Shown here: positions 34,986-43,693 of the stretch, in pieces
How the letters are laid out: each line of letters starts with the position of its first letter
How positions within the stretch are numbered: position 1 is the stretch's first letter
Assembly (NCBI GenBank): GCA_947446635.1
Contig: CANFHF010000013.1
Span: 1 to 54,382 of the forward strand
Direction of reading: 5' to 3'
Source of the DNA: Flavobacteriaceae bacterium
GTDB lineage: Bacteria > Bacteroidota > Bacteroidia > Flavobacteriales > Flavobacteriaceae
DNA: 54,382 nt
Made by a program: the position numbers and the translations under genes
Notes under the pieces: generated by a model
Database searches by the model: none
Told to the model about the DNA's origin: nothing
What the model saw: only the letters and a program-made list of their open reading frames with translations

Positions 34986-37154
34986 ATGAAAAAAATATTC
35001 CTTATCCTATTAATAATAGGACAATTCGCTTTTGCACAAAATAATGTAAAACAAAAGACAAACAACAAAACTCCAAAAGACAGTACGAAAGTTGAAAATC
35101 TTGATGAAGTATTTGTTACATCCAATAGAACCGCTACTTTACGTAAAGAAACTCCTGTAGCCATCAGCAAATTAACTTCAAAAGTAATCGATGAAACAAA
35201 AGCGACATCACTTTATGAATTAGCAAACAAAATACCTGGTGTATTGAACGTAAACTTAGGAAACGAACAAAACATGATGTCTATTCGTCAGCCAATGACA
35301 ACAAATGCGTACTATTTATATTTAGAAGACGGACTACCAATTCGCCCAATGGGAATTTTTAATCATAATGCTTTGTTAGAAATCAATCAGTTTAATCTTC
35401 AAAGTATTGAGGTAGTCAAAGGACCTGTTTCCTCTTTATACGGACCAGAAGCTGTGGGTGGAATTGTCAATTTGATTTCGCTAAAACCATCAATAGATCC
35501 TGAATTCAAATTTGGAATTCAAGCCGATCAATGGGGTTACCGAAGAATTCAAGCTGCTGGTGGAGCAACAATTGGAAAAATCGGATTTCATATTGCAGGA
35601 ATTTCAAGTGACCAAAAAAATTCTTGGATGACTTTTTCTAACTATAAAAAAGATAATATCAACGCTAGAATAGATTACAACATCAACTCAAAAACGCGTT
35701 TGATAAGCAACACCATGTACGGAAAATACTATTCGGACATGAGTGGAAGTGTAAATGAAGACGCTTTTAACAATAGAACTTATAAAAGTACAACTGATTT
35801 TACTTATAGAAAAAATGAAGCTTTACGAACAAAAATCACCTTGGAACACGATTGGAATGAAAACTCAAGTTCTTCAGTAACGGCTTATTATAGAGATAAT
35901 AAATTAGGCCAAAATCCTTCGTATAGCATAAAATGGACTAGTGGTTCGGCTACCGCTAAGGGGCAAGTGAATTCAAGTAATTTTAAAAGTTACGGAACCG
36001 TAATACAACAAACCCAAAAATTCAATTTTTTAGATGCTAAGCTTGTTGCTGGATTGACTTATGATTTTTCACCCGTTACGTATTGGGCATACCAAGTTGA
36101 TTTAACAGCTAATTTGAACCCTGGTGGATTAACCGTAAATAATTACCAAATAATTGCCGAACGTCCAGATGTAAAACTGGCAAACTATACTGCCGACATT
36201 TATAACTCGGCTGAATTTGCTCAATTGAGTTTCAAACCTGTCACTAATTTGACCATTACAACTGGCGTCCGTTACGATAATATGAAAGTAAATTACAACA
36301 ATGCAATAGACAATTCGACGGGAACAAAAATATATGACAAAGCAACGTTTAAAGCTGGAGCCAACTTTAATCCAACAAAATATATTGGATTTTACGGGAA
36401 TTATTCGCAAGGATTTGCACCTCCGGGAATTACTTCTATTTTCGTTGCTAAACCATTAACAGGGGGAACAACAGGTGTACCTGCTGAATTTTACTATAAC
36501 TTAGTACCCGCAACTTTCGAAAACTACGAAGTTGGCGGATGGATTTCATTATTGAAAAACAAACTTTACATCGATTATTCCTTATATTATATGGAAGGGA
36601 AAAACGAATTATTAAGCATCAAACAGCCCGATAGTTCAACCGATTATCAGTCTGCCGGAGAAACGAGGCATAAAGGAATTGAGTATGGAATCAATTACAA
36701 ACCATCTAAAGAATGGGCAATTAGAATAGGCGGAACAACAGCACAACACAAGTACATTGATTTTGTTCTTTCAACAAAACCAACAGATCCAATTAAAAAT
36801 CTAAATGGATTCGAAATGCCATCCGCTCCTAAATGGACAGGAAATTCAGAAGTGAGTTATTATCCAAAAGGATTGCCTAACTTTAGAAGTTCGATAGAAT
36901 GGCAAACTATAGGAAGCTATTACCAAGACCAAATTAATACCATTAAATATAAAGGGTATGATATATTTAATTTGAAAATTGGATACAAATATAAAAGCAT
37001 TGAGTTTTATGGTAATATAAACAATTTGACCGACAAACTGTATGCTTATAATGTAACAAGAGGAAATTTAAGCACTTCGGCACCTACCTACACAGCGGCA
37101 GCTCCAAGAACGTTTCTACTTGGATTGCAATATAATTTTTCATTGAAAAAATAA
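34986..37154 (+). CDS. TonB-dependent outer-membrane receptor
   Basis: A 722-residue receptor: signal peptide (1-18, ending FAFAQ), a plug domain with the pattern ETPVAISKLTSKVIDE, YELANKIPGVLNVN and VVKGPVSSLYGPEAVGGIVN (about 140-160), then a 22-strand barrel ending in aromatic LLGLQYNFSLKK. No CNA-like N-terminal extension is seen, so it is a siderophore/metal-type receptor more than a SusC. Partners are the Cys-containing small protein and the PepSY protein, together suggesting ferric or copper ligand uptake. Substrate unknown. Confidence 0.9.
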   Translation: MKKIFLILLIIGQFAFAQNNVKQKTNNKTPKDSTKVENLDEVFVTSNRTATLRKETPVAISKLTSKVIDETKATSLYELANKIPGVLNVNLGNEQNMMSIRQPMTTNAYYLYLEDGLPIRPMGIFNHNALLEINQFNLQSIEVVKGPVSSLYGPEAVGGIVNLISLKPSIDPEFKFGIQADQWGYRRIQAAGGATIGKIGFHIAGISSDQKNSWMTFSNYKKDNINARIDYNINSKTRLISNTMYGKYYSDMSGSVNEDAFNNRTYKSTTDFTYRKNEALRTKITLEHDWNENSSSSVTAYYRDNKLGQNPSYSIKWTSGSATAKGQVNSSNFKSYGTVIQQTQKFNFLDAKLVAGLTYDFSPVTYWAYQVDLTANLNPGGLTVNNYQIIAERPDVKLANYTADIYNSAEFAQLSFKPVTNLTITTGVRYDNMKVNYNNAIDNSTGTKIYDKATFKAGANFNPTKYIGFYGNYSQGFAPPGITSIFVAKPLTGGTTGVPAEFYYNLVPATFENYEVGGWISLLKNKLYIDYSLYYMEGKNELLSIKQPDSSTDYQSAGETRHKGIEYGINYKPSKEWAIRIGGTTAQHKYIDFVLSTKPTDPIKNLNGFEMPSAPKWTGNSEVSYYPKGLPNFRSSIEWQTIGSYYQDQINTIKYKGYDIFNLKIGYKYKSIEFYGNINNLTDKLYAYNVTRGNLSTSAPTYTAAAPRTFLLGLQYNFSLKK

Positions 37155-37165
37155 ATTATTTAACA

Positions 37166-37194
37166 AAAGGCACCCCAATATTAGGCGTGCCTTT
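37166..37194 (+). other. Intercistronic hairpin between TonB receptor and PepSY genes
   Basis: AAAGGCAC and GTGCCTTT form an 8-bp stem. There is no T-run, so it may reduce readthrough or shape mRNA stability between the two genes but is not a classical terminator. Confidence 0.5.
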
Positions 37195-37211
37195 AACAAA
37201 TAAAAACAATT

Positions 37212-38795
37212 ATGAAAAAAGAAAAAGAGAGCTTAAAAGCCAAAAAGAAAGATTCTAAGCTAGTTAAGAAAATTAAACAAAATATGTATAAATGGCACCG
37301 TACATTAGGAATCATAACTATAATTCCGGTTATTTTTTGGTGTCTTTCTGGTTTAATGCATCCTTTTATGGCGCATTTTTTCAAGCCAGAAATCAAGAAT
37401 GAAAAACTGGCTACAACGCCAATTGACAAGAGCCAACTTCATTTTTCAATCCAAGAAGTTTTACAAAAAAATGGAATTTCTGAATTCAAAAATTTCAGAA
37501 TAATTACTTTTAATAAGGCTACTTTTTATCAACTAAAAACCGTAAAAGGTGAGTTGTTATACTTCAGTACTGTCGATGCAAAACCATTGGCAAATGGAGA
37601 CCAAAAATATGCCGAATGGCTTTCTCGTTATTTTTTAGATGATCAAAAAAGTGGCGTAAAAAACAGTTTGATTTTAACTGATTTTACTCCACAATATAAA
37701 TACATCAACCGCTATTTACCGGTTTACAAACTCACGTTTGATCGCCCAGACGGTATGCAAATTTATGTAGAAACTTCATCAAGCAAACTAGCTAGTTTCA
37801 ACCCCGTTTCGAGACAAGTTTTCATCTGGCTTTTCGATACTTTTCATAATTGGTCTTTTGTCGATGCTATCAGCAACAATAGTTTGAGGATTATTTTTAT
37901 GATTTTTTTCCTTTCGATAATTCTATTTTCTGCTTTAAGCGGTATTTTGATTTATGGTTTTTTATGGAAACAATTCAATAAAACGGATAGTTTAGCATCC
38001 AAAAAAGGCTTGCGAAGATACCATAGACAAATAGGAATTTGGATTTCAATATTTACAATAGCTTTTGGTTTTAGTGGAGCTTATCACGCTACCACAAAGT
38101 GGAAACCGTATACTTTGTCGAAGATGGTTTACGAACCAACTTTAAAAAGTGACGAAATTAAAGTTTCACCTCAAAACGTTATAACTGATTGGAATCGGTT
38201 AGAAAACTTTAATTTAATTCGTTTTAATGATATCGTCTATTACCGTTGTCAGTTGATTGTAAAAGAAAAATATCCCGAAGTCAAAGAAAAGTGGGGCAAA
38301 AATAAAAGTTCAAAATCGGAAATAGTTTATGTTAATGCCATAACAAATAAAGTATGTCCAAAACTTGATTTTGAATATGCTCACTTTTTGTCATTCTATT
38401 TTAGCGGTGATACTCCAAAAGACGCTTGTTGTGAGGTAGGTGGCGAATCGGAAAGCGATTCATCACTAGAAGACATCCAATTATTGGAAACAAAAGTGAT
38501 AACCGATTTTAAAAGCGAAGAATATGGATTTGCAAATAAGCGCTTACCGGTTGTGAAATTAGCTTATGATACGCCAGAAAAAACAACTTATTTCATCGAA
38601 ACTTCGACTTCGAAATTGGCGGCCGTTATCACCAATTCAAACCGATTAGAAGGCTATTCGTTTGCCTTCCTTCATAAATTTTTGTTCATGGATTGGGCAG
38701 GCAAAAACATCCGTGATTTAGTGATGGTTTTGGTAGCACTTTCAGTTTTATTAGTTTGCGTATTGGGATTAATTTTGTTTTTTAAAAAAAAATAA
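37212..38795 (+). CDS. PepSY-domain inner-membrane protein
   Basis: A 527-residue protein with about four membrane helices (near 26-48, 223-248, 275-297, 503-525). PepSY-associated features: MYKWHRTLGIITIIPVIFWCLSG (His in first helix), RRYHRQIGIWISIFTIAFGFSGAYH, and paired periplasmic PepSY segments. The histidines could ligate heme, as in ferric-reductase-like PepSY proteins paired with TonB receptors. A CCEVGGESESDSS insertion near residue 402-415 is unusual. It probably reduces or releases the metal that the receptor imports. Confidence 0.85.
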   Translation: MKKEKESLKAKKKDSKLVKKIKQNMYKWHRTLGIITIIPVIFWCLSGLMHPFMAHFFKPEIKNEKLATTPIDKSQLHFSIQEVLQKNGISEFKNFRIITFNKATFYQLKTVKGELLYFSTVDAKPLANGDQKYAEWLSRYFLDDQKSGVKNSLILTDFTPQYKYINRYLPVYKLTFDRPDGMQIYVETSSSKLASFNPVSRQVFIWLFDTFHNWSFVDAISNNSLRIIFMIFFLSIILFSALSGILIYGFLWKQFNKTDSLASKKGLRRYHRQIGIWISIFTIAFGFSGAYHATTKWKPYTLSKMVYEPTLKSDEIKVSPQNVITDWNRLENFNLIRFNDIVYYRCQLIVKEKYPEVKEKWGKNKSSKSEIVYVNAITNKVCPKLDFEYAHFLSFYFSGDTPKDACCEVGGESESDSSLEDIQLLETKVITDFKSEEYGFANKRLPVVKLAYDTPEKTTYFIETSTSKLAAVITNSNRLEGYSFAFLHKFLFMDWAGKNIRDLVMVLVALSVLLVCVLGLILFFKKK

Positions 38796-38818
38796 TCCAT
38801 TTACAATCAAAACAATTC

Positions 38819-38855
38819 AATCCTCAATTACGAAAGTAGTTGGGGATTTTTTTTT
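38819..38855 (+). terminator. Terminator after the PepSY gene, homologous to the secA terminator
   Basis: AATCCTCAA...TTGGGGATT with the same loop CGAAAGTA and a ten-T tail. It differs from the secA terminator at only a few bases and stands at the same distance (24 nt) from the preceding stop. Confidence 0.85.
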
Positions 38856-38942
38856 TGAAAAAGACTTATTTAAAAACAGATTTCAAAGTATTTACACGAT
38901 GCTAGCAAATGCTTTTATTTAATTTAGAATTGATTTTCAGTG

Positions 38943-39065
38943 CCTAAAATTAGTTGCAATGACACGGTAATCATACAAAATGTAGCCAATGGACAAACAC
39001 AAGAAATGAAGTACAAGAAAGCCGAGAGTTTAATAGCTAACGGAACTTGGGTTATTATTCAATAA
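38943..39065 (+). pseudogene. Detached copy of the secA 3' end
   Basis: The 123 bases align gap-free with secA 34259-34381 with ten mismatches by my hand alignment; the central 100 bp has two, both synonymous third-position changes (GCA/GCC, GAA/GAG). The secA frame is kept to a stop: it encodes [20 protein letters not shown] and ends GTWVIIQ. No start codon or domain precedes it, so it is a fragment without function of its own. Offset between copies is 4684 bp, spanning the islet. Confidence 0.92.
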
Positions 39066-39114
39066 TCATCAGTATGTAAATGTCTGAGCAGAACAATTAA
39101 TTTAAAAAGGATAA

Positions 39115-39945
39115 TTAAACTAATTCTGCTGGTTTTACTAAATGTCTATTTGGTATACTAATCTTTTTATGGGAATCTTTTTTCAAGTCCTTATTCAAAA
39201 AATCAGCAGCTATTGGGTTTAAAATTTTAGAATATTTTTTTTCAAATGATTTTAATAAATACCCTACTAAATATGAGTTGGTTAGTGGTTCATTTAAATA
39301 GGACTGAGATATAGGTGCAATCATAGAAGAACATTTGACTGCTGAAACCATTGGATTTATACAATTTTCAAAAACTAACATCTTTATAGCATCAAGGTTG
39401 AATTCCGGAAAATAGTGAATTTTATCAAACCCAAACTGCCCTTGAAATATTTCATCATGAATCGTAATTATGGTTGGGATGTTTTTTAATTTTTCATATT
39501 TGTACACTTGGGTAATTAAAAATGGAATTAAAAATGATTGGTGATCATGGCAATGAATTATTTCAGGAATTGTTTCTTTTGATAAGAACCAATCTAATAT
39601 AGCAAATTGAAAAGCTAATACTCTTTCAGTGTCATCATTGTAAGTATATATTTTATTACTATCAAATAAACCCGGAATAGAAACTAAAAACAAATCATAG
39701 CCTAATATACTTGAGGATTCTTGATAAATTGAAAACGGAAATTTCAATCTATCTAAAACCACAGTTCCTTTAAAAATATTTTTTAATGATCTTTCTATAC
39801 TATATTCCTTATGATACAAAGGCATAATAACTGATGTATTATGTCCTAATACATTTTGAATTTTGGGTAAAGTTTCCAATACATCTCCAAGAAAACCTGC
39901 TTTTGAATTTGGACAAAATTCTGAACTAATGTGAGTTACTTCCAT
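39115..39945 (-). CDS. Glycogen/starch synthase-like GT5 protein, single domain
   Basis: A 276-residue protein resembling the N-terminal half of glycogen synthase (GT5), a size normal for Bacteroidota members. It opens MEVTHISSEFCPNSKAGFLG where the ADP-glucose loop of GlgA reads K-x-G-G-L; here it is KAGFLGD, so the binding motif is altered. IIHCHDHQSFLIPFL and TIITIHDEIFQGQFG match the H-x-H-D and ITIHN motifs. It is probably a diverged paralogue; activity is uncertain. Isolated between the secA remnant and a 436-bp gap. Confidence 0.7.
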   Translation of the reverse strand: MEVTHISSEFCPNSKAGFLGDVLETLPKIQNVLGHNTSVIMPLYHKEYSIERSLKNIFKGTVVLDRLKFPFSIYQESSSILGYDLFLVSIPGLFDSNKIYTYNDDTERVLAFQFAILDWFLSKETIPEIIHCHDHQSFLIPFLITQVYKYEKLKNIPTIITIHDEIFQGQFGFDKIHYFPEFNLDAIKMLVFENCINPMVSAVKCSSMIAPISQSYLNEPLTNSYLVGYLLKSFEKKYSKILNPIAADFLNKDLKKDSHKKISIPNRHLVKPAELV

Positions 39946-40381
39946 GTCTAATTTTATTTAATTACCAAAATAATGTTGAATAAAAAATGATACTAGATGA
40001 AAAAAGCTGCTTAAAAAGTAATAATTAGGATAATGTACTTAAATGAAAAATGTAGGATAAAAATAAAAGAATTGGGGTTTCTTTTAAAAATGGCATTAAA
40101 AAAAATTCAATCCCGATTAAAGTAAATGTAATACAAAAAATTTAATTTTAAACAATAATAAAAAAAATAATTTTTATATCTAATTTAAAATCAAAGAATT
40201 GCTTAAAAATAGATAATTGAAGAGCCTAGATTTAAAATAATTATATTGAATGAGATGTGTATTTATTCTCCCTACAACCTTATTAACAACGTAGTCTAGA
40301 GTATAAAAAACAATTTAATTTTAAAAGAAAAGATTATCTTTACAATACAAAAAAGATTTTAATCCAATAAAAATAAACATC
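39946..40381. other. 436-bp AT-rich intergenic region
   Basis: No coding frame or RNA gene recognised. A TATCTTTA box at 40335-40342 (one mismatch to TAnnTTTG) lies before the small gene at 40382. Confidence 0.5.
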
Positions 40382-40492
40382 ATGGCAAAAAGTCAAGACG
40401 CAAAAAAAACCGTTAAAAAAGAACCTCTTAAAACCGCCAAGGAAAAGAAGGAAGAAAAAAGAGAAAAGAAAAATAGTCCTAAAAGAGATTAA
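40382..40492 (+). CDS. 36-residue Lys/Glu-rich small protein
   Basis: ATG at 40382 gives MAKSQDAKKTVKKEPLKTAK and continues with alternating Lys/Glu to a TAA; highly basic, low-complexity, no cysteine, no membrane helix. A near -7 box precedes it and a terminator follows directly, so it looks like a real transcription unit. The composition is like nucleic-acid-associated tails, but function is unknown. Confidence 0.65.
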   Translation: MAKSQDAKKTVKKEPLKTAKEKKEEKREKKNSPKRD

Positions 40493-40505
40493 TTTTCTAA
40501 ATCAA

Positions 40506-40542
40506 AAACCCCCGTTTATCACTAAACGAGGGTTTGTTTTTT
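40506..40542. terminator. Terminator between the small gene and pepD
   Basis: AAACCCCCGTTTA and TAAACGAGGGTTT form a 13-bp stem with one mismatch and a 4-nt loop, then a T-run on the plus strand. The convergent pepD could use it as well. Confidence 0.8.
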
Positions 40543-40557
40543 TATATCAAATAAAGA

Positions 40558-42018
40558 TTATTTCATTGGAATATTTTCCAGAATTTCCAATACAAACTTC
40601 CAGAATTTTTGAGACGATTTTATTGAAGCTCTTTCGTCTGGCGAATGCGCACCTTGAATCGTTGGTCCAAAAGAAATCATATCCATATCAGGGTAATTTA
40701 CACCTAGAATCCCACATTCCAAGCCAGCGTGACAAGCCACAACTTTAGCTTTTTCGCCGTTTTGTTTCTCATAAACAGAAACCAAAACATCCAAAATTTC
40801 GGATTTCACATTGGGCGTCCAGCCTGGATAAGAACCCGATAAAGTCACCTCACATCCACATAATTCAAAAGCAGAACGCAAGGCATTTGCCAAATCAAAT
40901 TTAGAAGTTTCCACCGAAGATCGTGTCAAACAGCCAATAGAGATTTCACCCCCTTTAATAATGACACGTGCAATATTGTTTGACGTTTCCACCAAATTTT
41001 CCATATCGGCAGACATTCTATAAACTCCATTATGTGCTGTATAAATCGAACGAATAATTCCTTCTTGAACGCCTAAATCCATCACTTTTTTTGGTGTATC
41101 GCATTTCACGATTTCTATAGTCAGGTTGGGTTCAGTTGTTTTGAATTCGGTTTTGATGTCGTTGATGATTTCCTGCATATCAAAAATATAGGCTTCGTCG
41201 TACATTCCTGCAACGATAACTTTAGCCACACTTTCTCTTGGAATGGCATTACGCAAACTTCCTCCATTGATTTCCGAAACTTGAAGTCCGAAATTTTCGA
41301 AAGCATCAAACAACAAACGATTCATTATTTTATTGGCATTACCCAAACCTTTATGAATATCCATTCCCGAATGCCCTCCGTTTAAGCCTTTAACGGTAAT
41401 AGTATATCCAATAGCATCTTCGGGAGTTTCCTCTTCATGATACCCTCGAGTAGCCGTAACATCAATTCCCCCTGCACAACCAATGTCGATTTCATCATCT
41501 TCTTCAGTATCCATATTCAAAAGAATATCTCCGCGAAGAATTCCTCCTTTTAAGTTCAGCGCCCCCGTCATTCCCGTTTCTTCATCGATGGTAAACAAAG
41601 CTTCAATCGCTGGATGTTTGATTTCTTTTGATTCTAAAATCGCCATAATCATTGCCACTCCTAAACCATTATCAGCGCCAAGTGTTGTTCCGTGCGCACG
41701 AACCCAATCCCCGTCAACATACATGTCAATTCCTTGTTTGTCGAAATCGAAAACAGTATCCGAATTTTTTTGATGCACCATATCCAAATGCCCTTGAAGA
41801 ACAATTGGTTTGCGATTTTCCATCCCTACAGTGGCAGGTTTACGGATAATCACGTTACGGATTTCGTCTTCAAAAGTTTCTAATCCCAACGAATTTCCGA
41901 AGTTTTTCATGAATTCAATAACACGTTCTTCTTTTTTGGAAGCACGAGGAACCGCGTTTAAATCGGCAAATTTGTTCCAAAGCGCTTTGGGTTCTAGGTT
42001 TCTAATTTCTTGACTCAT
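40558..42018 (-). CDS. pepD: Aminoacyl-histidine dipeptidase (M20 family)
   Basis: A 486-residue cytosolic metallopeptidase of the PepD type. LQGHLDMVHQKN (zinc-binding His and Asp, about 73-84), GTTLGADNGLGVAM (bridging Asp), EETGMTGA (catalytic Glu) and a final SPDERASIKS are all visible. Length fits the family. It cleaves Xaa-His dipeptides such as carnosine. It starts just beyond the toxin gene tail. Confidence 0.94.
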   Translation of the reverse strand: MSQEIRNLEPKALWNKFADLNAVPRASKKEERVIEFMKNFGNSLGLETFEDEIRNVIIRKPATVGMENRKPIVLQGHLDMVHQKNSDTVFDFDKQGIDMYVDGDWVRAHGTTLGADNGLGVAMIMAILESKEIKHPAIEALFTIDEETGMTGALNLKGGILRGDILLNMDTEEDDEIDIGCAGGIDVTATRGYHEEETPEDAIGYTITVKGLNGGHSGMDIHKGLGNANKIMNRLLFDAFENFGLQVSEINGGSLRNAIPRESVAKVIVAGMYDEAYIFDMQEIINDIKTEFKTTEPNLTIEIVKCDTPKKVMDLGVQEGIIRSIYTAHNGVYRMSADMENLVETSNNIARVIIKGGEISIGCLTRSSVETSKFDLANALRSAFELCGCEVTLSGSYPGWTPNVKSEILDVLVSVYEKQNGEKAKVVACHAGLECGILGVNYPDMDMISFGPTIQGAHSPDERASIKSSQKFWKFVLEILENIPMK

Positions 42019-42025
42019 TGTATGT

Positions 42026-42318
42026 TTATTTAGGATATTTTATAGGATTCAAAGATGTATTAAAAACAGACATTACATAAATGATTTTAGCTTTTCGTCT
42101 ATATAATAAAGGAGAATAAAAGGGAATTTTCGGATGGGAAAACCTTGATAATCTTTATATCTAATTTGAAAGAATGGACTTTTAGTCAAAGTTTCTATAT
42201 GTTCATCAACTACTTGGAAAAAATGTGCACCCAAACCATTCTGTTTGGAATCGTAATAGTCAATTGCATCTTGTATATCAAGAATAGCTCTTGGTTCAAT
42301 TACAACTTTATAAATCAT
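42026..42318 (-). pseudogene. RelE/ParE-family toxin with C-terminal frameshift
   Basis: The frame from 42318 (MIYKVVIEPRAILDIQDAID) stops after 81 codons at 42073. The continuation in another frame reads KIIYVMSVFNTSLNPIKYPK to a stop at 42026, exactly the usual end of ParE/RelE toxins. One base seems missing in the AAAA run of the DEK codons near 42094; inserting an A restores a 97-residue protein. The current product lacks the last strand with its conserved basic residues. Overlaps the antitoxin by 4 nt. Confidence 0.8.
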
Positions 42319-42527
42319 TCTTCAGTTTTAAAACGCAATTGTTTTTTAGCATCGTTCCAAGGAATGAAATTATCAACTTTTGAAGTTGATCTTCTTTCAT
42401 CCAACAAGTTTTTCATTTCTTCAGTTACAGAAAATTGATTAATTACCGTCTCATAATTAAACTTTTCTATTAATTTCATAAAGAAACTCAATTCATTGTC
42501 CGGAATATTTAAAATAATTTGTGTCAT
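42315..42527 (-). CDS. Antitoxin partner of the RelE/ParE toxin
   Basis: A 70-residue protein (MTQIILNIPDNELSFFMKLI) with an N-terminal beta strand and helix of ribbon-helix-helix type, and a C-terminal segment FIPWNDAKKQLRFK typical of antitoxins that bind the toxin. It precedes the toxin and overlaps it by 4 nt, as usual for such operons. A TAAATTTG box (42555-42548 on minus) lies 20 nt upstream. Confidence 0.75.
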   Translation of the reverse strand: MTQIILNIPDNELSFFMKLIEKFNYETVINQFSVTEEMKNLLDERRSTSKVDNFIPWNDAKKQLRFKTEE

Positions 42528-42547
42528 TCTTCCTTTTTATTGAAAAA

Positions 42548-42555
42548 CAAATTTA
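42548..42555 (-). promoter_or_regulatory. -7 promoter box of the toxin-antitoxin operon
   Basis: On the minus strand TAAATTTG fits TAnnTTTG exactly, 20 nt before the antitoxin ATG at 42527. Confidence 0.5.
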
Positions 42556-42611
42556 CAAAAAAAGAATGCGCACTAGTCTTTTAATTGTTATTTTTATGCA
42601 AAAGTAAAACT

Positions 42612-43673
42612 GTGCACCGCAAATACATCCTTCCACTATTTCTCCTAATTCAAATTTTGTTTCTGAAAACAATTGCGTTTTTTCCTGAATTTGTAGAACG
42701 GTTTTACAGCAATGGATTGTATGGTTTTATTTCGAAAATTTCTCGTGCAACTTTAGGGAAAATTCCGTTTTCGGTTGGGGATATTATTTACGGTATCGTG
42801 ATTATTTATATACTGATGTCTATATGGAAAAGTCGGAAGTCATGGCGATTCGAAAAAAGAAACGTTGCTTTAAAGATTTTAAGCATTTTATCAGTAGTTT
42901 ATTTCCTTTTTCATTTCTTGTGGGCGATGAATTATTACCGCCAACCCCTTTTCGAAAAAATGAAAATCGAAAGGGATTACACTAATGCTGATTTATTGAC
43001 TTTTACCAAAAAACTGATTGCCAAAACCAATGAAATTCAAACCCAAATCACCAAAAACGACAGCTTGAAAGTAGTTTTTCCGTACTCTCAAGAGCAGGTT
43101 TTCGAGATGAATTTGAATGGTTATAAAACGCTTTCTAACCAATACATTTCCTTCGAATACACGAATCCCAGCATCAAGAAATCGCTTTTTAGTTTACCGT
43201 TGACGTATATGGGTTTTGGCGGTTATTTGAATCCGTTTACCAATGAAGCACAAGTGAATTATTTGATGCCCATGTATAATTTACCTACAGCCACTTGCCA
43301 CGAAATGGCACACCAAATGGGTTTTGCTAGCGAAAGCGAATGCAATTTTATTGGGTTTCTGGCATCTGTTACAAATGATAATTTGTATTTTAAATATTCG
43401 GGGTATAGTTTTGCTTTGCGCTATTGTTTGGAAAATTGGCAAATTCGTAACGAAAAAGTTTTTGATAAATTAGTAAAAACAGTTCATCCCGGAGTTTTAA
43501 AAAACTACAAGGAAAGCGAAGATTTCTGGAAAAAATATGACACTTTTATCGATAAGGGATTTCATATTTTTTATGACAATTTCCTGAAGTTCAACCAGCA
43601 AAAAGAGGGTATGGAAAGCTATAGTAAGTTTGTGAATTTGATGGTGGGTTATTACAAAGAAAAGGGTTTTTAG
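42612..43673 (+). CDS. DUF3810 family membrane protein with HExxH motif
   Basis: A 353-residue protein: an N-terminal membrane helix (about 5-20), two more (about 52-68 and 84-104), then a soluble domain with TCHEMAHQMGFASESE, a zinc-metalloprotease HExxH at about 230-234 with a likely third ligand Glu in ASESE. DUF3810 is a Bacteroidota family of putative membrane peptidases, substrate unknown. GTG 42612 is preferred; an upstream TTG at 42585 also keeps the frame. Confidence 0.85.
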   Translation: MHRKYILPLFLLIQILFLKTIAFFPEFVERFYSNGLYGFISKISRATLGKIPFSVGDIIYGIVIIYILMSIWKSRKSWRFEKRNVALKILSILSVVYFLFHFLWAMNYYRQPLFEKMKIERDYTNADLLTFTKKLIAKTNEIQTQITKNDSLKVVFPYSQEQVFEMNLNGYKTLSNQYISFEYTNPSIKKSLFSLPLTYMGFGGYLNPFTNEAQVNYLMPMYNLPTATCHEMAHQMGFASESECNFIGFLASVTNDNLYFKYSGYSFALRYCLENWQIRNEKVFDKLVKTVHPGVLKNYKESEDFWKKYDTFIDKGFHIFYDNFLKFNQQKEGMESYSKFVNLMVGYYKEKGF

Positions 43674-43693
43674 TGTTAGTATTTTGGCCTAAA

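Noticed and set aside
39001..39065. secA fragment as a translated small gene
   Set aside because: There is no start codon at its upstream edge and no promoter; an internal ATG would yield only about 19 residues.
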